Notes: generated by a model from the sequence alone, not told the origin. A DNA stretch of 64,000 nucleotides from Sphingobacteriaceae bacterium (GCA_024645045.1 JAHEGO010000070.1:37512-101511); one strand, 5' to 3'. Positions 37,693 through 46,786 are shown, counted from the first letter of the stretch. Translations and numbers: made by a program.

Positions 37693-38868
37693 TTAATATT
37701 TGAAAGTTCCGAATTCAGATTGAATGGTTAATTGTTTTGTTTCTGATTGCTCCACACGTCCAACAATTTGGGCATCCACATAAAATGATTGAGCAATATC
37801 AATGATACTTTGTGCTATTGACTCATCAACATATAATTCCATACGGTGTCCCATATTAAATACCTGATACATCTCTTGAAATGCAGTGCCAGATTGTTCT
37901 TGGATCAATTTAAATAATGGAGGTATTGGAAATAAATTATCTTTTATGATATGTACTTTGTCTACAAAATGTAATACTTTAGTTTGTCCACCACCGCTAC
38001 AATGCACCATGCCATCAATTTGATTTGGAAATTGCGCCAATATTTTTTTAATAATAGGAGCGTATGTGCGAGTAGGAGATAAGACTAATTTCCCAGCAGT
38101 AATTTTTCCGAAATTTTCAATTTCAATTTCATCGGTTAGTTTCATTCCTCCAGAAAAAACTAATTCATATGGTACTGCAGGATCAAAAGTTTCCGGGTAT
38201 TTTTCAGCTATTGATTTATTGAAAACATCATGTCGAGCTGAAGTTAGACCATTGCTTCCCATGCCACCATTATAAGCCGTTTCGTAGCTCGCTTGGCCAT
38301 AAGATGCCAAACCTACTATAACATTTCCAGCTTTAATTTGATGATTAGAAATAACTTGCGCCCTAGGCATTCTGCAGGTTACTGTTGAATCTACTATAAT
38401 GGTTCGAACAATATCGCCTACATCAGCTGTTTCGCCTCCTGTAGAGTAAATTTCAATGCCATGTGCACGTAAATCAGCAAGTACTTCTTCGGTACCATTT
38501 ATAATTGCTGCAATAACTTCACCTGGAATTAAGTTCTTATTTCTACCGATTGTAGAAGAAAGCAAAATATGATCTACTGCACCCACGCATAATAAATCGT
38601 CGGTATTCATGATAATTGCATCCTGCGCAATACCTTTCCATACGCTTAAGTCGCCTGTTTCTTTCCAATAAGCATATGCCAACGAAGACTTTGTGCCAGC
38701 TCCATCTGCATGCATAATATTGCAGTAATCTGCATCCATTCCCAAAATATCTGGAATAATTTTACAAAACGCTTGCGGATAAATTCCTTTGTCAATTTTA
38801 CTAATTGCTAAATGGACATCTTCTTTGGAGGCACTTACACCACGTTGGTTATATCTTTGGTTGCTCAT
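37693..38868 (-). CDS. purM: Phosphoribosylformylglycinamidine cyclo-ligase (AIR synthetase)
   Basis: PurM closes the imidazole ring, converting FGAM to AIR with ATP, the step after PurSQL. The 391-residue protein has the PurM-type N-terminal half (MHADGAGTKSSLAYAYWKE, about 52-70; DAIIMNTDDLLCVGA) and glycine-rich STGGETADVGD; the C-terminal half has GHRMELYVDES. It is longer than E. coli PurM (about 345), as in other Bacteroidota. It is a single gene; its promoter box lies inside an inverted repeat directly upstream, and the upstream neighbour on the same strand is the PorE-like gene. Confidence 0.92.
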   Translation of the reverse strand: MSNQRYNQRGVSASKEDVHLAISKIDKGIYPQAFCKIIPDILGMDADYCNIMHADGAGTKSSLAYAYWKETGDLSVWKGIAQDAIIMNTDDLLCVGAVDHILLSSTIGRNKNLIPGEVIAAIINGTEEVLADLRAHGIEIYSTGGETADVGDIVRTIIVDSTVTCRMPRAQVISNHQIKAGNVIVGLASYGQASYETAYNGGMGSNGLTSARHDVFNKSIAEKYPETFDPAVPYELVFSGGMKLTDEIEIENFGKITAGKLVLSPTRTYAPIIKKILAQFPNQIDGMVHCSGGGQTKVLHFVDKVHIIKDNLFPIPPLFKLIQEQSGTAFQEMYQVFNMGHRMELYVDESIAQSIIDIAQSFYVDAQIVGRVEQSETKQLTIQSEFGTFKY

Positions 38869-38876
38869 AAAATAAC

Positions 38877-38904
38877 AAAGGACAAATATAATTATTTGTC
38901 CTTT
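38877..38904 (-). promoter_or_regulatory. Perfect 12-base inverted repeat containing the purM -7 box
   Basis: AAAGGACAAATA-(4 bases)-TATTTGTCCTTT. On the minus strand it could end the PorE-like transcript, but it lacks a clean T-run. An exact TAnnTTTG box (TATATTTG, minus strand, 38883-38890) lies in its downstream arm and starts purM eight bases after the repeat. Confidence 0.6.
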
Positions 38905-38928
38905 GATTATGGTTTTTTTTAAGGATGA

Positions 38929-41073
38929 TTATGGTTTCTTTCTTACTGGAACTGTTGTTGCAGGTGTTTTAGCAGGAGTAACAACAGGTGGAGTAACAGC
39001 GGCAGGTGTTGTAGCAGCTGGTTTAGAATTTGTTGGTGTTGCAGGAATAGGTGCTACTACTGGTGCATTTGATTTTGCTGGGGTAGTATTAGCAGGAGCA
39101 ATTCCTTTTGCCGAACCAGTTTTAGGAGCAACTTTTTTACCAGCATCTGGTAATTTTGGTGCTTCTTTAGGTACATAATCTTCAGAAATAATAGAGAAAG
39201 AAGTACGACGGTTAAGTGCATGCATTTCTTCAGGGCAGCTTACTCCATCTTTACACTCATTTAATAACTTAGATTCACCGTAACCTTTTGGTTTCAATCT
39301 ATCCGATTCAATACCTTTTGATACTAAATAGTTTACTACAGATTGCGCTCTGCGTTGAGATAATTCATTATTATAAGTTGAATCTGCTCTAGAGTCAGTA
39401 TGTGATGCAATTTCAATTACAAATGTAGGGTTATCAGAAAGGGTTTTTACAATAGAATCTAAACGTTCAATTGATTCTGGTTTTAAATCAGCACTTGCTA
39501 AATCGTATAAAATTCCTTTGATAACAATTTCTTTCAATGGAATTGGATTCAATTTAAAATTCAATTCGAAATCTTTAGATTCTTTTAAACCATAAGTTGA
39601 TGTTTCTGCAACATCACCAAAGAAACGATATTTAGAGGCGCTTAATTGGTAATTAACATCTTTCTTTAAAACAAATTTATATTTACCTGCAGGGTCTGTA
39701 ACTGCTGTTTGCGTTGAACCATCGCTACCAATGATATTAATTTTAACTCCTGCAAAAGATTTACCAGATGCATTGTTAACTGCTTTACCATATGCATTAA
39801 ATACCAATGGAATTGCAATTACAGAATAAATATCATCTTCCCCTTTTCCTCCAAAACGATTAGAACTTATGTAGCCAGTTTCTTTGTTTTCATCTAATAT
39901 AAAACCAAAGTCATCACCTGTTGAATTAATTGGAGACTTTAAATTGGTTGCTTCGGTCCAATCACCTTCTTCCCAATCACAGAAGAATACGTCAAATCCA
40001 CCAATACCTTTGTGTCCGTTTGAAGCGAAATATAAAGTACCTGATGGGTGAATGAATGGAAACTCTTCGTCACCTGCTGTATTAATTTTTGGTCCTGCAT
40101 TAACTGGTGCTCCCCATGTAGTGCCTTGTTTTTCAGAATACCAAATATCTTTACCACCAAAACCGCCTTTAAATACAGAGGTGAAATAGATTCTTGTTCC
40201 GTCTGCATTAATACTCGGATGTGCAATTAGCATTGAATCTGGATTAGGTATTTCTACTGGTTTTGGTTCAGTCCAGGTGTTTCCTTCGTTCTGTGTTTGT
40301 AAAATTGTACAACCAATTTCTTTCCCTTTATTTCCATTACATTGTGTGTAATAAAGGATACGGTTATTGTTATCAAAGCTAGTAACTCCTTCATTGAAAT
40401 CAGAATTAATTGCTTTGTTTAAAGGATCAACTCTTGACCAACGGTTTTTACCTGTTGTTGCTGCTGCGTAAATATTTTCAAAGTTTTTACCAGTTCTTTC
40501 GTAGTAGTTTTTACCTTTTACTTTTCCTCTGTTTGAAGTAAAAATAATTCCTTTACCATAAAAACTAGGAGCGTATTCTACATCTTTAGTATTGATCGCA
40601 CCTTCGTTAAATACATCAAACCAAGTTGCTTTTTCTTTCCATTTCAAGGCTAGGTTACAGTTTTCTATTCCTAGTAAAGCCAATGAATCTCCGGGTTTCT
40701 GAGATAAATATTCTTTATAAGTAGCAATTGCATCTTTTAATCTATCTTGGAATTTATAAGCATTAGCTAAGTTTAAATAAACATCTGCTCCTTCATATCC
40801 AGCTGCAACTGCTTTTTCATACCAAATAGAAGATTGTTTAGTATTGTTTATCTGACGATAAGATTCAGCTACTTTGTAAATTAATTCAGCTTTCGTTTTC
40901 TTATTTCTAATAGTTGGGATTGCTTTTTTATACAAATCGGCAGCAATAAAATATTTTTCTGCATTGTAGGCTTTTTCTGCTGCAATTACACTTGGCTTTT
41001 GTGCACCACAAGAAGATAAAATAATAATTGATCCGGTCAAAAAGGCTAAACAGATGTTCTGAATTAATTTCAT
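38929..41073 (-). CDS. PorE-like lipoprotein: TPR, PD40 propeller, CRD and OmpA domains
   Basis: From ATG at 41073 the protein is 714 residues; in-frame codons up to 41136 run into the promoter box. It has a lipoprotein signal with lipobox SSC near residue 22, TPR repeats (about 30-145), a PD40/WD40-like propeller (about 170-420, with FTSNRG, YFTSVFKGG, YFASNGH, YISSNRF repeats), a carboxypeptidase-regulatory-like domain (about 430-515), an OmpA peptidoglycan-binding domain (about 520-640, IASHTDSRADSTYNNELSQRRAQSV), and a proline/alanine-rich tail of about 80 residues. This order matches the T9SS component PorE of Porphyromonas, but several paralogues usually exist per genome, so the T9SS role is inference. 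Confidence 0.8.
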   Translation of the reverse strand: MKLIQNICLAFLTGSIIILSSCGAQKPSVIAAEKAYNAEKYFIAADLYKKAIPTIRNKKTKAELIYKVAESYRQINNTKQSSIWYEKAVAAGYEGADVYLNLANAYKFQDRLKDAIATYKEYLSQKPGDSLALLGIENCNLALKWKEKATWFDVFNEGAINTKDVEYAPSFYGKGIIFTSNRGKVKGKNYYERTGKNFENIYAAATTGKNRWSRVDPLNKAINSDFNEGVTSFDNNNRILYYTQCNGNKGKEIGCTILQTQNEGNTWTEPKPVEIPNPDSMLIAHPSINADGTRIYFTSVFKGGFGGKDIWYSEKQGTTWGAPVNAGPKINTAGDEEFPFIHPSGTLYFASNGHKGIGGFDVFFCDWEEGDWTEATNLKSPINSTGDDFGFILDENKETGYISSNRFGGKGEDDIYSVIAIPLVFNAYGKAVNNASGKSFAGVKINIIGSDGSTQTAVTDPAGKYKFVLKKDVNYQLSASKYRFFGDVAETSTYGLKESKDFELNFKLNPIPLKEIVIKGILYDLASADLKPESIERLDSIVKTLSDNPTFVIEIASHTDSRADSTYNNELSQRRAQSVVNYLVSKGIESDRLKPKGYGESKLLNECKDGVSCPEEMHALNRRTSFSIISEDYVPKEAPKLPDAGKKVAPKTGSAKGIAPANTTPAKSNAPVVAPIPATPTNSKPAATTPAAVTPPVVTPAKTPATTVPVRKKP

Positions 41074-41133
41074 TTCGTATTGAATTTTATTTTTTATTAA
41101 ACCTTGGTAAAACTGATGATTTGGTCTAAGTAC

Positions 41134-41141
41134 CAAATATA
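41134..41141 (-). promoter_or_regulatory. PorE-like gene -7 box TATATTTG
   Basis: Exact TAnnTTTG match on the minus strand. Transcription near 41130 would give a leader of about 57 bases to ATG 41073. Confidence 0.6.
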
Positions 41142-41187
41142 AATTATTTTCAAGATAAACCTAAATGCTAAATCGCATTATATATAA

Positions 41188-41217
41188 AAAAACCCATCAA
41201 AATTTTGATGGGTTTTT
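41188..41217 (-). terminator. Intrinsic terminator of glnN
   Basis: AAAAACCCATCAAAA/TTTTGATGGGTTTTT perfect stem, 14 bases after the glnN stop. Confidence 0.9.
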
Positions 41218-41231
41218 AGTTTTTGCGCTAA

Positions 41232-43418
41232 TTACTTGATAAACAAGAGTTCTCTGAATTTTGGAAGTGGCCAGAAACCGTCTCCAATGATCAATTCTAA
41301 TTTATCCACATGGTAGCGAATAGGCTCAAAATAGCTTTTTACCTTTTCGTCATATGCAATGGCAATTTTCCTTGCATCTGTTATCACATTAGCTTTTTTA
41401 CGCTCTTCGATCATGCTATCAACTGAGGTTTTAATCGCTAATAAATGTTCTGAGATTTGTTTAATAAGTGATAATTGACCTTCAAATGTATTTTTAGGCA
41501 TTCCTAAGTCCTTTAATCCTTTTACGTTCTCAATTAACGTATTTTGGTATGCTACAGCAGCTGGAATAATGGTACTTGTAACTAATTCTCCTACAATTCG
41601 AGACTCAATTTGCATCTTTTTCATGTAGTTTTCCAACATGATGTCATGTCTAGCATGTAATTCTCTCTCGTTGAAAACACCATTTTTAACAAATAGATCT
41701 GTAGTTTTTTTAGAAACATAAGCATCTAAAGCTTTTGGAGTTGTTTTGATGTTTGACAACCCTCTTTTTGCCGCTTCTTTTTCCCAATCTGAGCTATATC
41801 CATTACCTTCAAAACGAATACTTTTCGAATCTTTAATGTATTTTTTGATGACAGTAATTAAAGCGATGTCTTTTTTCTCGCCTTTATCAATTAATGCATC
41901 TACTTCTTTTTTGAATTCAGTTAATTGAGCTGCTACAATGGTATTTAATACGGTCATTGCTGCAGAAGAATTGGCAGATGAACCAACGGCTCTAAATTCA
42001 AATTTATTTCCAGTAAAGGCAAAAGGTGAAGTTCTGTTTCTGTCAGTATTATCTAATAAAATTTGAGGAATTTTAGGAATTCCTAACCACATTGCATTGT
42101 TGGTATCTGCTTTCTTGTTGATTTTAGAAGTTTCAATTTCGTTTAAAACTTCATCTAATTGTGAACCTAAGAAAACGGATATAATTGCTGGTGGCGCTTC
42201 GTTTGCACCTAATCTATGGTCATTATTAATTGAAGCAATACTTGCTCTTAATAAATCTGCATGTTCGTAAACCGCTTTAATAGTATTGACGAAAAATGTC
42301 AAGAACATCAAATTATTTTTAGGCGTTTTACTCGGAGCCAATAAGTTCTTACCAGTATTAGTAATGATAGACCAATTGTTATGTTTACCTGAACCATTTA
42401 CGCCAGCATATGGTTTTTCATGTAATAAAACTTTGAAGCCATGTTTACGAGCAATTTTATCCATTAAGTCCATCAATAATTGATTGTGGTCAATAGCTAA
42501 ATTGATTTCTTCATAAATAGGAGCACATTCGAATTGATTTGGAGCCACTTCGTTGTGTCTTGTTTTCAAAGGAATACCTAATTTAATTGCTTCTGTTTCG
42601 AAGTCAATCATAAATGTTAAAACTCGCTCTGGAATTGAACCAAAATAATGATCTTCTAATTGTTGGCCTTTTGCAGACATGTGTCCGAACAAGGTTCTGC
42701 CAGTCATCATTAAGTCTGGTCTAGCATTGTAAAGTGCTAAGTCTACTAAAAAGTATTCTTGTTCAATACCTAATGAAGCAGAAATCTTGGTAATGTTTTT
42801 ATCAAAATATTGGCAAACATCAACTGCCGCTTTATCTAATGAATGTAATGCTTTTAATAGGGGAGCCTTGTAGTCTAGTGCCTCGCCAGTATAAGAAACA
42901 AATACTGTTGGAATACATAAAGTGTTTCCTGAAGTAGATTCCATAATAAATGCTGGAGATGAAGGATCCCAAGCGGTATAACCTCTTGCTTCGAAAGTGT
43001 TTCTGATGCCACCATTTGGGAACGACGATGCATCTGGTTCTTGTTGAACTAAAGCATCACCTGAAAATTTCTCTATAGAACGGCCATCAGAACTTGGCTC
43101 AAAAAACGAATCATGTTTTTCTGCAGTACTACCAGTTAATGGTTGAAACCAATGTGTATAATGTGTTGCGCCTTTCTCCATTGCCCAAATTTTCATTGCA
43201 GTTGCAATATTTTCGGCAGTGATTCTGTCAATTGCCGTACCATTTTCAATGTTTTCAATCACTGATTGATACGATTCTTTAGACAAATAATTTTTCATTT
43301 TTACTTTGTCAAATACATTGACTGCATAAAAATCTGAAATCTTAGTAGATGGAGGGTTAACCGCCACTGCTGTTCTGTTTAAAACTGTTTCGAGTGCTTT
43401 GAATCTTGTTTGAGGCAT
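41232..43418 (-). CDS. glnN: Glutamine synthetase type III
   Basis: GSIII joins ammonium to glutamate with ATP, the main ammonium entry in many Bacteroidota. The 728-residue length separates it from GSI (about 450). Motifs include THWFQPLTGSTAEKHDSFFEP (about 82-102), SLGIEQEYFLVD with the metal glutamates, HNEVAPNQFECAPIYEE, and the ATP/glutamate block LLHEKPYAGVNGSGKHNNWSI. It is monocistronic with its own promoter and terminator. A tandem imperfect repeat of about 27 bases lies upstream and may bind a regulator. No P-II or ammonium transporter gene is nearby. Confidence 0.96.
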   Translation of the reverse strand: MPQTRFKALETVLNRTAVAVNPPSTKISDFYAVNVFDKVKMKNYLSKESYQSVIENIENGTAIDRITAENIATAMKIWAMEKGATHYTHWFQPLTGSTAEKHDSFFEPSSDGRSIEKFSGDALVQQEPDASSFPNGGIRNTFEARGYTAWDPSSPAFIMESTSGNTLCIPTVFVSYTGEALDYKAPLLKALHSLDKAAVDVCQYFDKNITKISASLGIEQEYFLVDLALYNARPDLMMTGRTLFGHMSAKGQQLEDHYFGSIPERVLTFMIDFETEAIKLGIPLKTRHNEVAPNQFECAPIYEEINLAIDHNQLLMDLMDKIARKHGFKVLLHEKPYAGVNGSGKHNNWSIITNTGKNLLAPSKTPKNNLMFLTFFVNTIKAVYEHADLLRASIASINNDHRLGANEAPPAIISVFLGSQLDEVLNEIETSKINKKADTNNAMWLGIPKIPQILLDNTDRNRTSPFAFTGNKFEFRAVGSSANSSAAMTVLNTIVAAQLTEFKKEVDALIDKGEKKDIALITVIKKYIKDSKSIRFEGNGYSSDWEKEAAKRGLSNIKTTPKALDAYVSKKTTDLFVKNGVFNERELHARHDIMLENYMKKMQIESRIVGELVTSTIIPAAVAYQNTLIENVKGLKDLGMPKNTFEGQLSLIKQISEHLLAIKTSVDSMIEERKKANVITDARKIAIAYDEKVKSYFEPIRYHVDKLELIIGDGFWPLPKFRELLFIK

Positions 43419-43448
43419 AATTTTAGGCTTTTTTTAGATTTTATGTTA

Positions 43449-43456
43449 CAAAAATA
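43449..43456 (-). promoter_or_regulatory. glnN -7 box TATTTTTG
   Basis: Exact TAnnTTTG match on the minus strand, 30 bases before the glnN ATG. Confidence 0.6.
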
Positions 43457-43470
43457 CATAAATCACTATA

Positions 43471-43548
43471 AATTTTAAGTGTTTTTTCAAAAATGTGACC
43501 AAATTTTGAAGAATGTTGATAAAATTTTAGGTGTTTTTCTAAAAAGTG
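43471..43548. repeat. Imperfect direct repeat upstream of glnN
   Basis: Two copies of AATTTTA(A/G)GTGTTTTT..AAAA.GTG at 43471-43497 and 43523-43548, starts 52 bases apart (about five helical turns). They sit just upstream of the glnN -7 box and between it and the flippase promoter. Confidence 0.5.
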
Positions 43549-43595
43549 CTAAAAAACTCAAAAAAATGTAGCGCTATCATTTACCTTATTTTTAG

Positions 43596-43603
43596 TATTT
43601 TCG
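43596..43603 (+). promoter_or_regulatory. Flippase near-consensus -7 box TATTTTCG
   Basis: Seven of eight positions of TAnnTTTG, with ATG six bases after the final G. Confidence 0.35.
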
Positions 43604-43609
43604 AACAAT

Positions 43610-45061
43610 ATGTTTCAATTTTTCAGATCTAAACTTCAAAATAATAAGGATGCATTTCAATTATATTTAGGAAATGCACTGATAACGCTTTCTTCATTTA
43701 TTATTGTTGCAAGTTTAGCACATATACTTACTACTGAAATATATGGTATATATAGATTCGTTATTACTATCAGTACATTAGCCATCACTTTGGGAAGTTT
43801 GGGTTTTGCAAATGCTCTGTATTACTATTTATCTGCTACAGAAAAATCATCGCATGCCAATCAAATCAATTCAAGTAGAATTGCATTATTAATAATGGCT
43901 ATTATAACACTTTTGATAACCAAGTTGATTTTTGTTTTTTTTGAGAATAGGTTACAAAGTTTTCAGTTTAATCAATACCAATGGATAATAGCAGGAATAG
44001 TATTGATTGGGATTTTGCAATCTATTGAACTCAATGTTTTTTTAATCAATAAAAAGGTTAAAATTTACATGATCAGTAATTTTATTTTAATAGTATTTAG
44101 AATAATTACTTTGTGTTTAGCGTATTATCAAAATTGGAGTTTAATGCTATTATTGCAAATTCACTTAGCATTGAGTTTTTGTTTTTTTATAATCAATCAA
44201 ATGCTAATCAATCAATACAATATAATTAAACATTTCTCTTTTGATTGGACATTTGTAAAAACACAATTTAAATATGGTTTTCCAATTGGTTTGGGATTGT
44301 TTTTTGGGGTGCTACTTTTAAATACTGACCGAATTATTTTAACTTCATTTTTTCCCGATCCTGCTCAATTTGCGGTTATTGCTAATGGAAATTTTGAAGT
44401 ACCTATCATTACTCAGTTTTACATTGCTTTTAGTGCGATAGCTTTACCTTTGTTAATAGAAGCCTATCAATCAAAAAACATCGATCGTTTTCTAGAAATT
44501 AGACTTAAATACCAGCAAGAGATTATATTAATATTATTTCCAATTGTTTTTGCTTTAATGAATTGGTCTGGTCCAATTATCCGAATGATATTTGGTGCGA
44601 ATTATTCCGATAGTGCGCCACTATTTACGATTTTTGCAGGTAGTTTTTTTATAAGATTTACCAGCCACCACGATGTTTTTTTAGCAACTAAACAGACCAA
44701 GTATATTTCAATAATTCAAGGCATAGAATTGATTTTTCACCTTGTTTTAACTTATGTTTTGATTTTAAATTTTGGAATTATTGGTAGTTCATATGCCTAT
44801 TTATTAACAAACATATTTTATTTTTTAATAACTAGTTATATTTCAGCAAAGCTAATAGGAGTGAGTATTTGGAAGATACATGCTTGGAAAAGTATCATCC
44901 CAAATTTCTTATTATGTGCATTCATACTCACGGCATTTAGGTCAATGGATGTGGCCTTTATTTATTCCGACTTACAAGCCTTATTACTTGCAGGAGTGTA
45001 TGTTGTTTTTTGTTATTTATTTTTGAATTATATACACGCAGTAATATTAAAAAATGGTTAA
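43610..45061 (+). CDS. Polysaccharide flippase-like (MOP superfamily) membrane protein
   Basis: The 483-residue protein has about 12-14 membrane segments and a Wzx/PST-type layout: an N-terminal LYLGNALITLSSFIIVASLAHILTTEIYGIYRF, with the LxxxxFGxYxF-like pattern, and a later GFPIGLGLFFGVLLLNTDRIILT. Such proteins flip lipid-linked glycans across the inner membrane. It leads a three-gene cluster: the next gene overlaps by 8 bases and a FemAB-like gene follows. No glycosyltransferase is adjacent, so the cargo is unknown. Codon and base use resemble the neighbours. Confidence 0.82.
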   Translation: MFQFFRSKLQNNKDAFQLYLGNALITLSSFIIVASLAHILTTEIYGIYRFVITISTLAITLGSLGFANALYYYLSATEKSSHANQINSSRIALLIMAIITLLITKLIFVFFENRLQSFQFNQYQWIIAGIVLIGILQSIELNVFLINKKVKIYMISNFILIVFRIITLCLAYYQNWSLMLLLQIHLALSFCFFIINQMLINQYNIIKHFSFDWTFVKTQFKYGFPIGLGLFFGVLLLNTDRIILTSFFPDPAQFAVIANGNFEVPIITQFYIAFSAIALPLLIEAYQSKNIDRFLEIRLKYQQEIILILFPIVFALMNWSGPIIRMIFGANYSDSAPLFTIFAGSFFIRFTSHHDVFLATKQTKYISIIQGIELIFHLVLTYVLILNFGIIGSSYAYLLTNIFYFLITSYISAKLIGVSIWKIHAWKSIIPNFLLCAFILTAFRSMDVAFIYSDLQALLLAGVYVVFCYLFLNYIHAVILKNG

Positions 45062-45797
45062 TTTTTCTAAAAAATATTGCGCTGAAGAAATTTCAAAAGA
45101 GCCATTTGCTCAATTGTCATATTTAACTCAGGGAGGACAAATTGATGCGCAATCCTTTTTGCCCTATAATTTCATTACATTTAAGAATAGATTTGAAGCT
45201 CACAAAGAAGCTGATTTATATTTTCAATATTTCAAAAAATTAAAAGCTGCTTATAAGCATATTGAATTGAAATTACCCATTCAATTTAAAGACGCGCGAC
45301 CATTGACTTGGTTAGGATTTGAGGTTACTCAGCATTATTCTTATTTGATTGATTTGAATTCTGCTAGTCATGCAATATCCACTCAAGATCATATAACAAT
45401 AATGGATTTTAATGCTGAAAATATAGCGCAATTAATGCCTTATTTTGACAAACACCATTTTTCAAATGAGGTGTTACAAGATCAGTTAGCATTGGTAAAT
45501 TCACTTCCATTTCGTTACCAATTACAGGTTATGTATCAGCAAAATGAATGTTGCTTTACTCAATTGATTTGTACTAAAGAAAATGATCTAACCCTATATA
45601 TTCTGAATGAATGGAATACCAATCAAATTAAATCAGCAGTATTTCAAGCTAAATGCATCAGTCATTTAATTCAAAATGCTAGATCTGCATTTCAATTTAT
45701 TGATTTAGGAATTGGAAATACATATGAAGAAATGGTTTTTGCTAACCAGTGGCAAGCTCAATGTAAATCATATTTCAAGATTAAAAATAATCAGTAA
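45054..45797 (+). CDS. FemAB/GNAT-like protein, divergent
   Basis: I do not recognise a named family for this 247-residue protein, but it parallels the next gene. KHIELKLPIQFKDARPLTWLGFEVTQHYSYLIDL (about 73-106) corresponds to HQIELKLAPKYNDIRAFSWSGFDHKIYYTLIKDL there, the FemAB-type D-x-R-x-x-x-W-x-G-F...Y pattern. A later FIDLGIGNTYEEMVFANQW matches KIDLLGANIQGVAEYKSKLG. FemAB proteins are double-GNAT transferases that add amino acids or acyl groups to cell-wall or glycan precursors. Here the second half is shortened. ATG overlaps the flippase stop by 8 bases, and the next gene starts 19 bases after its end. Confidence 0.55.
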   Translation: MVNFSKKYCAEEISKEPFAQLSYLTQGGQIDAQSFLPYNFITFKNRFEAHKEADLYFQYFKKLKAAYKHIELKLPIQFKDARPLTWLGFEVTQHYSYLIDLNSASHAISTQDHITIMDFNAENIAQLMPYFDKHHFSNEVLQDQLALVNSLPFRYQLQVMYQQNECCFTQLICTKENDLTLYILNEWNTNQIKSAVFQAKCISHLIQNARSAFQFIDLGIGNTYEEMVFANQWQAQCKSYFKIKNNQ

Positions 45798-45816
45798 TAA
45801 TAATCGTTAGGTAGCT

Positions 45817-46776
45817 ATGAATACAGCAATGCACTATAAAATTATCAATCCAGCACTTTGGGATACACTTTTGGTGCAATTTGATGATGTTTTATGGTGC
45901 CAGAAGTCAATAAATATAGAAAAAATAGCACAAACCTATAACAGGAAAGCGGTTTATTTTGCTACATATCATCAATCCGTTTTTTGTGCAGCCATGGTTT
46001 TATTTGTAGATAGAAAAAAAGCAAATTTACCTACTCATTTTTTTTATACTCCATTTTTTATCAATTGTTCTTTGAAAGATTTTATAATAAATCAATCATT
46101 GCAGCAAATGTTATTGAAATTAAAAAAAGAGTATCATCAAATTGAATTAAAATTAGCACCAAAGTATAATGATATCAGGGCTTTCAGCTGGTCTGGTTTT
46201 GACCATAAAATTTATTATACATTAATAAAAGATCTTCAAAATACGACTAAAAAGCCATCCGAAAACATTAGGAGACAATTAAATAAAATTGCTCAAAACA
46301 ATGCAATTGTTGTAAATGTAGTGGAGGAGAACTTAGCTGATATTTTTAATCAGCATATTGAAATGATGATTCAGAATGGACTTTCTAAAGAAGAATCAAA
46401 AAGAGTGCTTAATTGGTTAAATTTCTTTAATCAAAACAATCAACTAATTGTTTTCGGATTGTATGAATCAAATAAATTGCAAGGTTCAGCTTTATTAACA
46501 TTTGATCAAGAACAAGCCTATTTGATATCAATAACAGGAGGGGTTGCAGAAACCTTTGGACAAACAGCTTTGTATTTTGCATTTTTCAATCATATTCAAA
46601 GCCTTGGTATCGATAAAATAGATTTATTAGGTGCTAATATTCAAGGTGTTGCAGAATATAAGTCAAAATTAGGTTCAGCGCTATTTTCTTATCCTATTGT
46701 ATCATATTATAAATTCAAAGCGTTTATTCAATTTAAATTAAGGCTTAAAATGTGGTTGAAAAAACACCTTAATTGA
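45817..46776 (+). CDS. FemAB-like double-GNAT transferase
   Basis: The 319-residue protein has two GNAT-like halves: the first with FYTPFF, the block IELKLAPKYNDIRAFSWSGFDHKIYYTLIKDL (about 107-140) and ENIRRQLNKI, the second with LIVFGLYESNKLQGSALLTFDQEQAYLISITGG and KIDLLGANIQGVAEYKSKLG (about 270-290). This is the layout of FemAB and BioF2-like acyl/aminoacyl transferases. It ends in a basic amphipathic tail (KLRLKMWLKKHLN). It is the third gene of the flippase cluster. A role in decorating the exported glycan is inferred from context only. Confidence 0.6.
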   Translation: MNTAMHYKIINPALWDTLLVQFDDVLWCQKSINIEKIAQTYNRKAVYFATYHQSVFCAAMVLFVDRKKANLPTHFFYTPFFINCSLKDFIINQSLQQMLLKLKKEYHQIELKLAPKYNDIRAFSWSGFDHKIYYTLIKDLQNTTKKPSENIRRQLNKIAQNNAIVVNVVEENLADIFNQHIEMMIQNGLSKEESKRVLNWLNFFNQNNQLIVFGLYESNKLQGSALLTFDQEQAYLISITGGVAETFGQTALYFAFFNHIQSLGIDKIDLLGANIQGVAEYKSKLGSALFSYPIVSYYKFKAFIQFKLRLKMWLKKHLN

Positions 46777-46786
46777 TAATTATCAA
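46773..46786. repeat. Palindrome TTGATAATTATCAA upstream of purL
   Basis: A perfect 14-base palindrome overlapping the stop of the previous gene, 29 bases before the purL -7 box; a possible operator. Confidence 0.4.

Noticed and set aside
38929..39178. 91-codon plus-strand frame rich in G, A, V and T
   Set aside because: It is the reverse complement of the repetitive P/A/T tail of the PorE-like protein.
41074..41136. Longer N-terminus of the PorE-like protein
   Set aside because: The TTG overlies the -7 box TATATTTG; the lipoprotein signal starts at ATG 41073.
41302..41310. Perfect TTATCCACA in glnN
   Set aside because: A single box inside coding sequence (VDK codons) with no others nearby.
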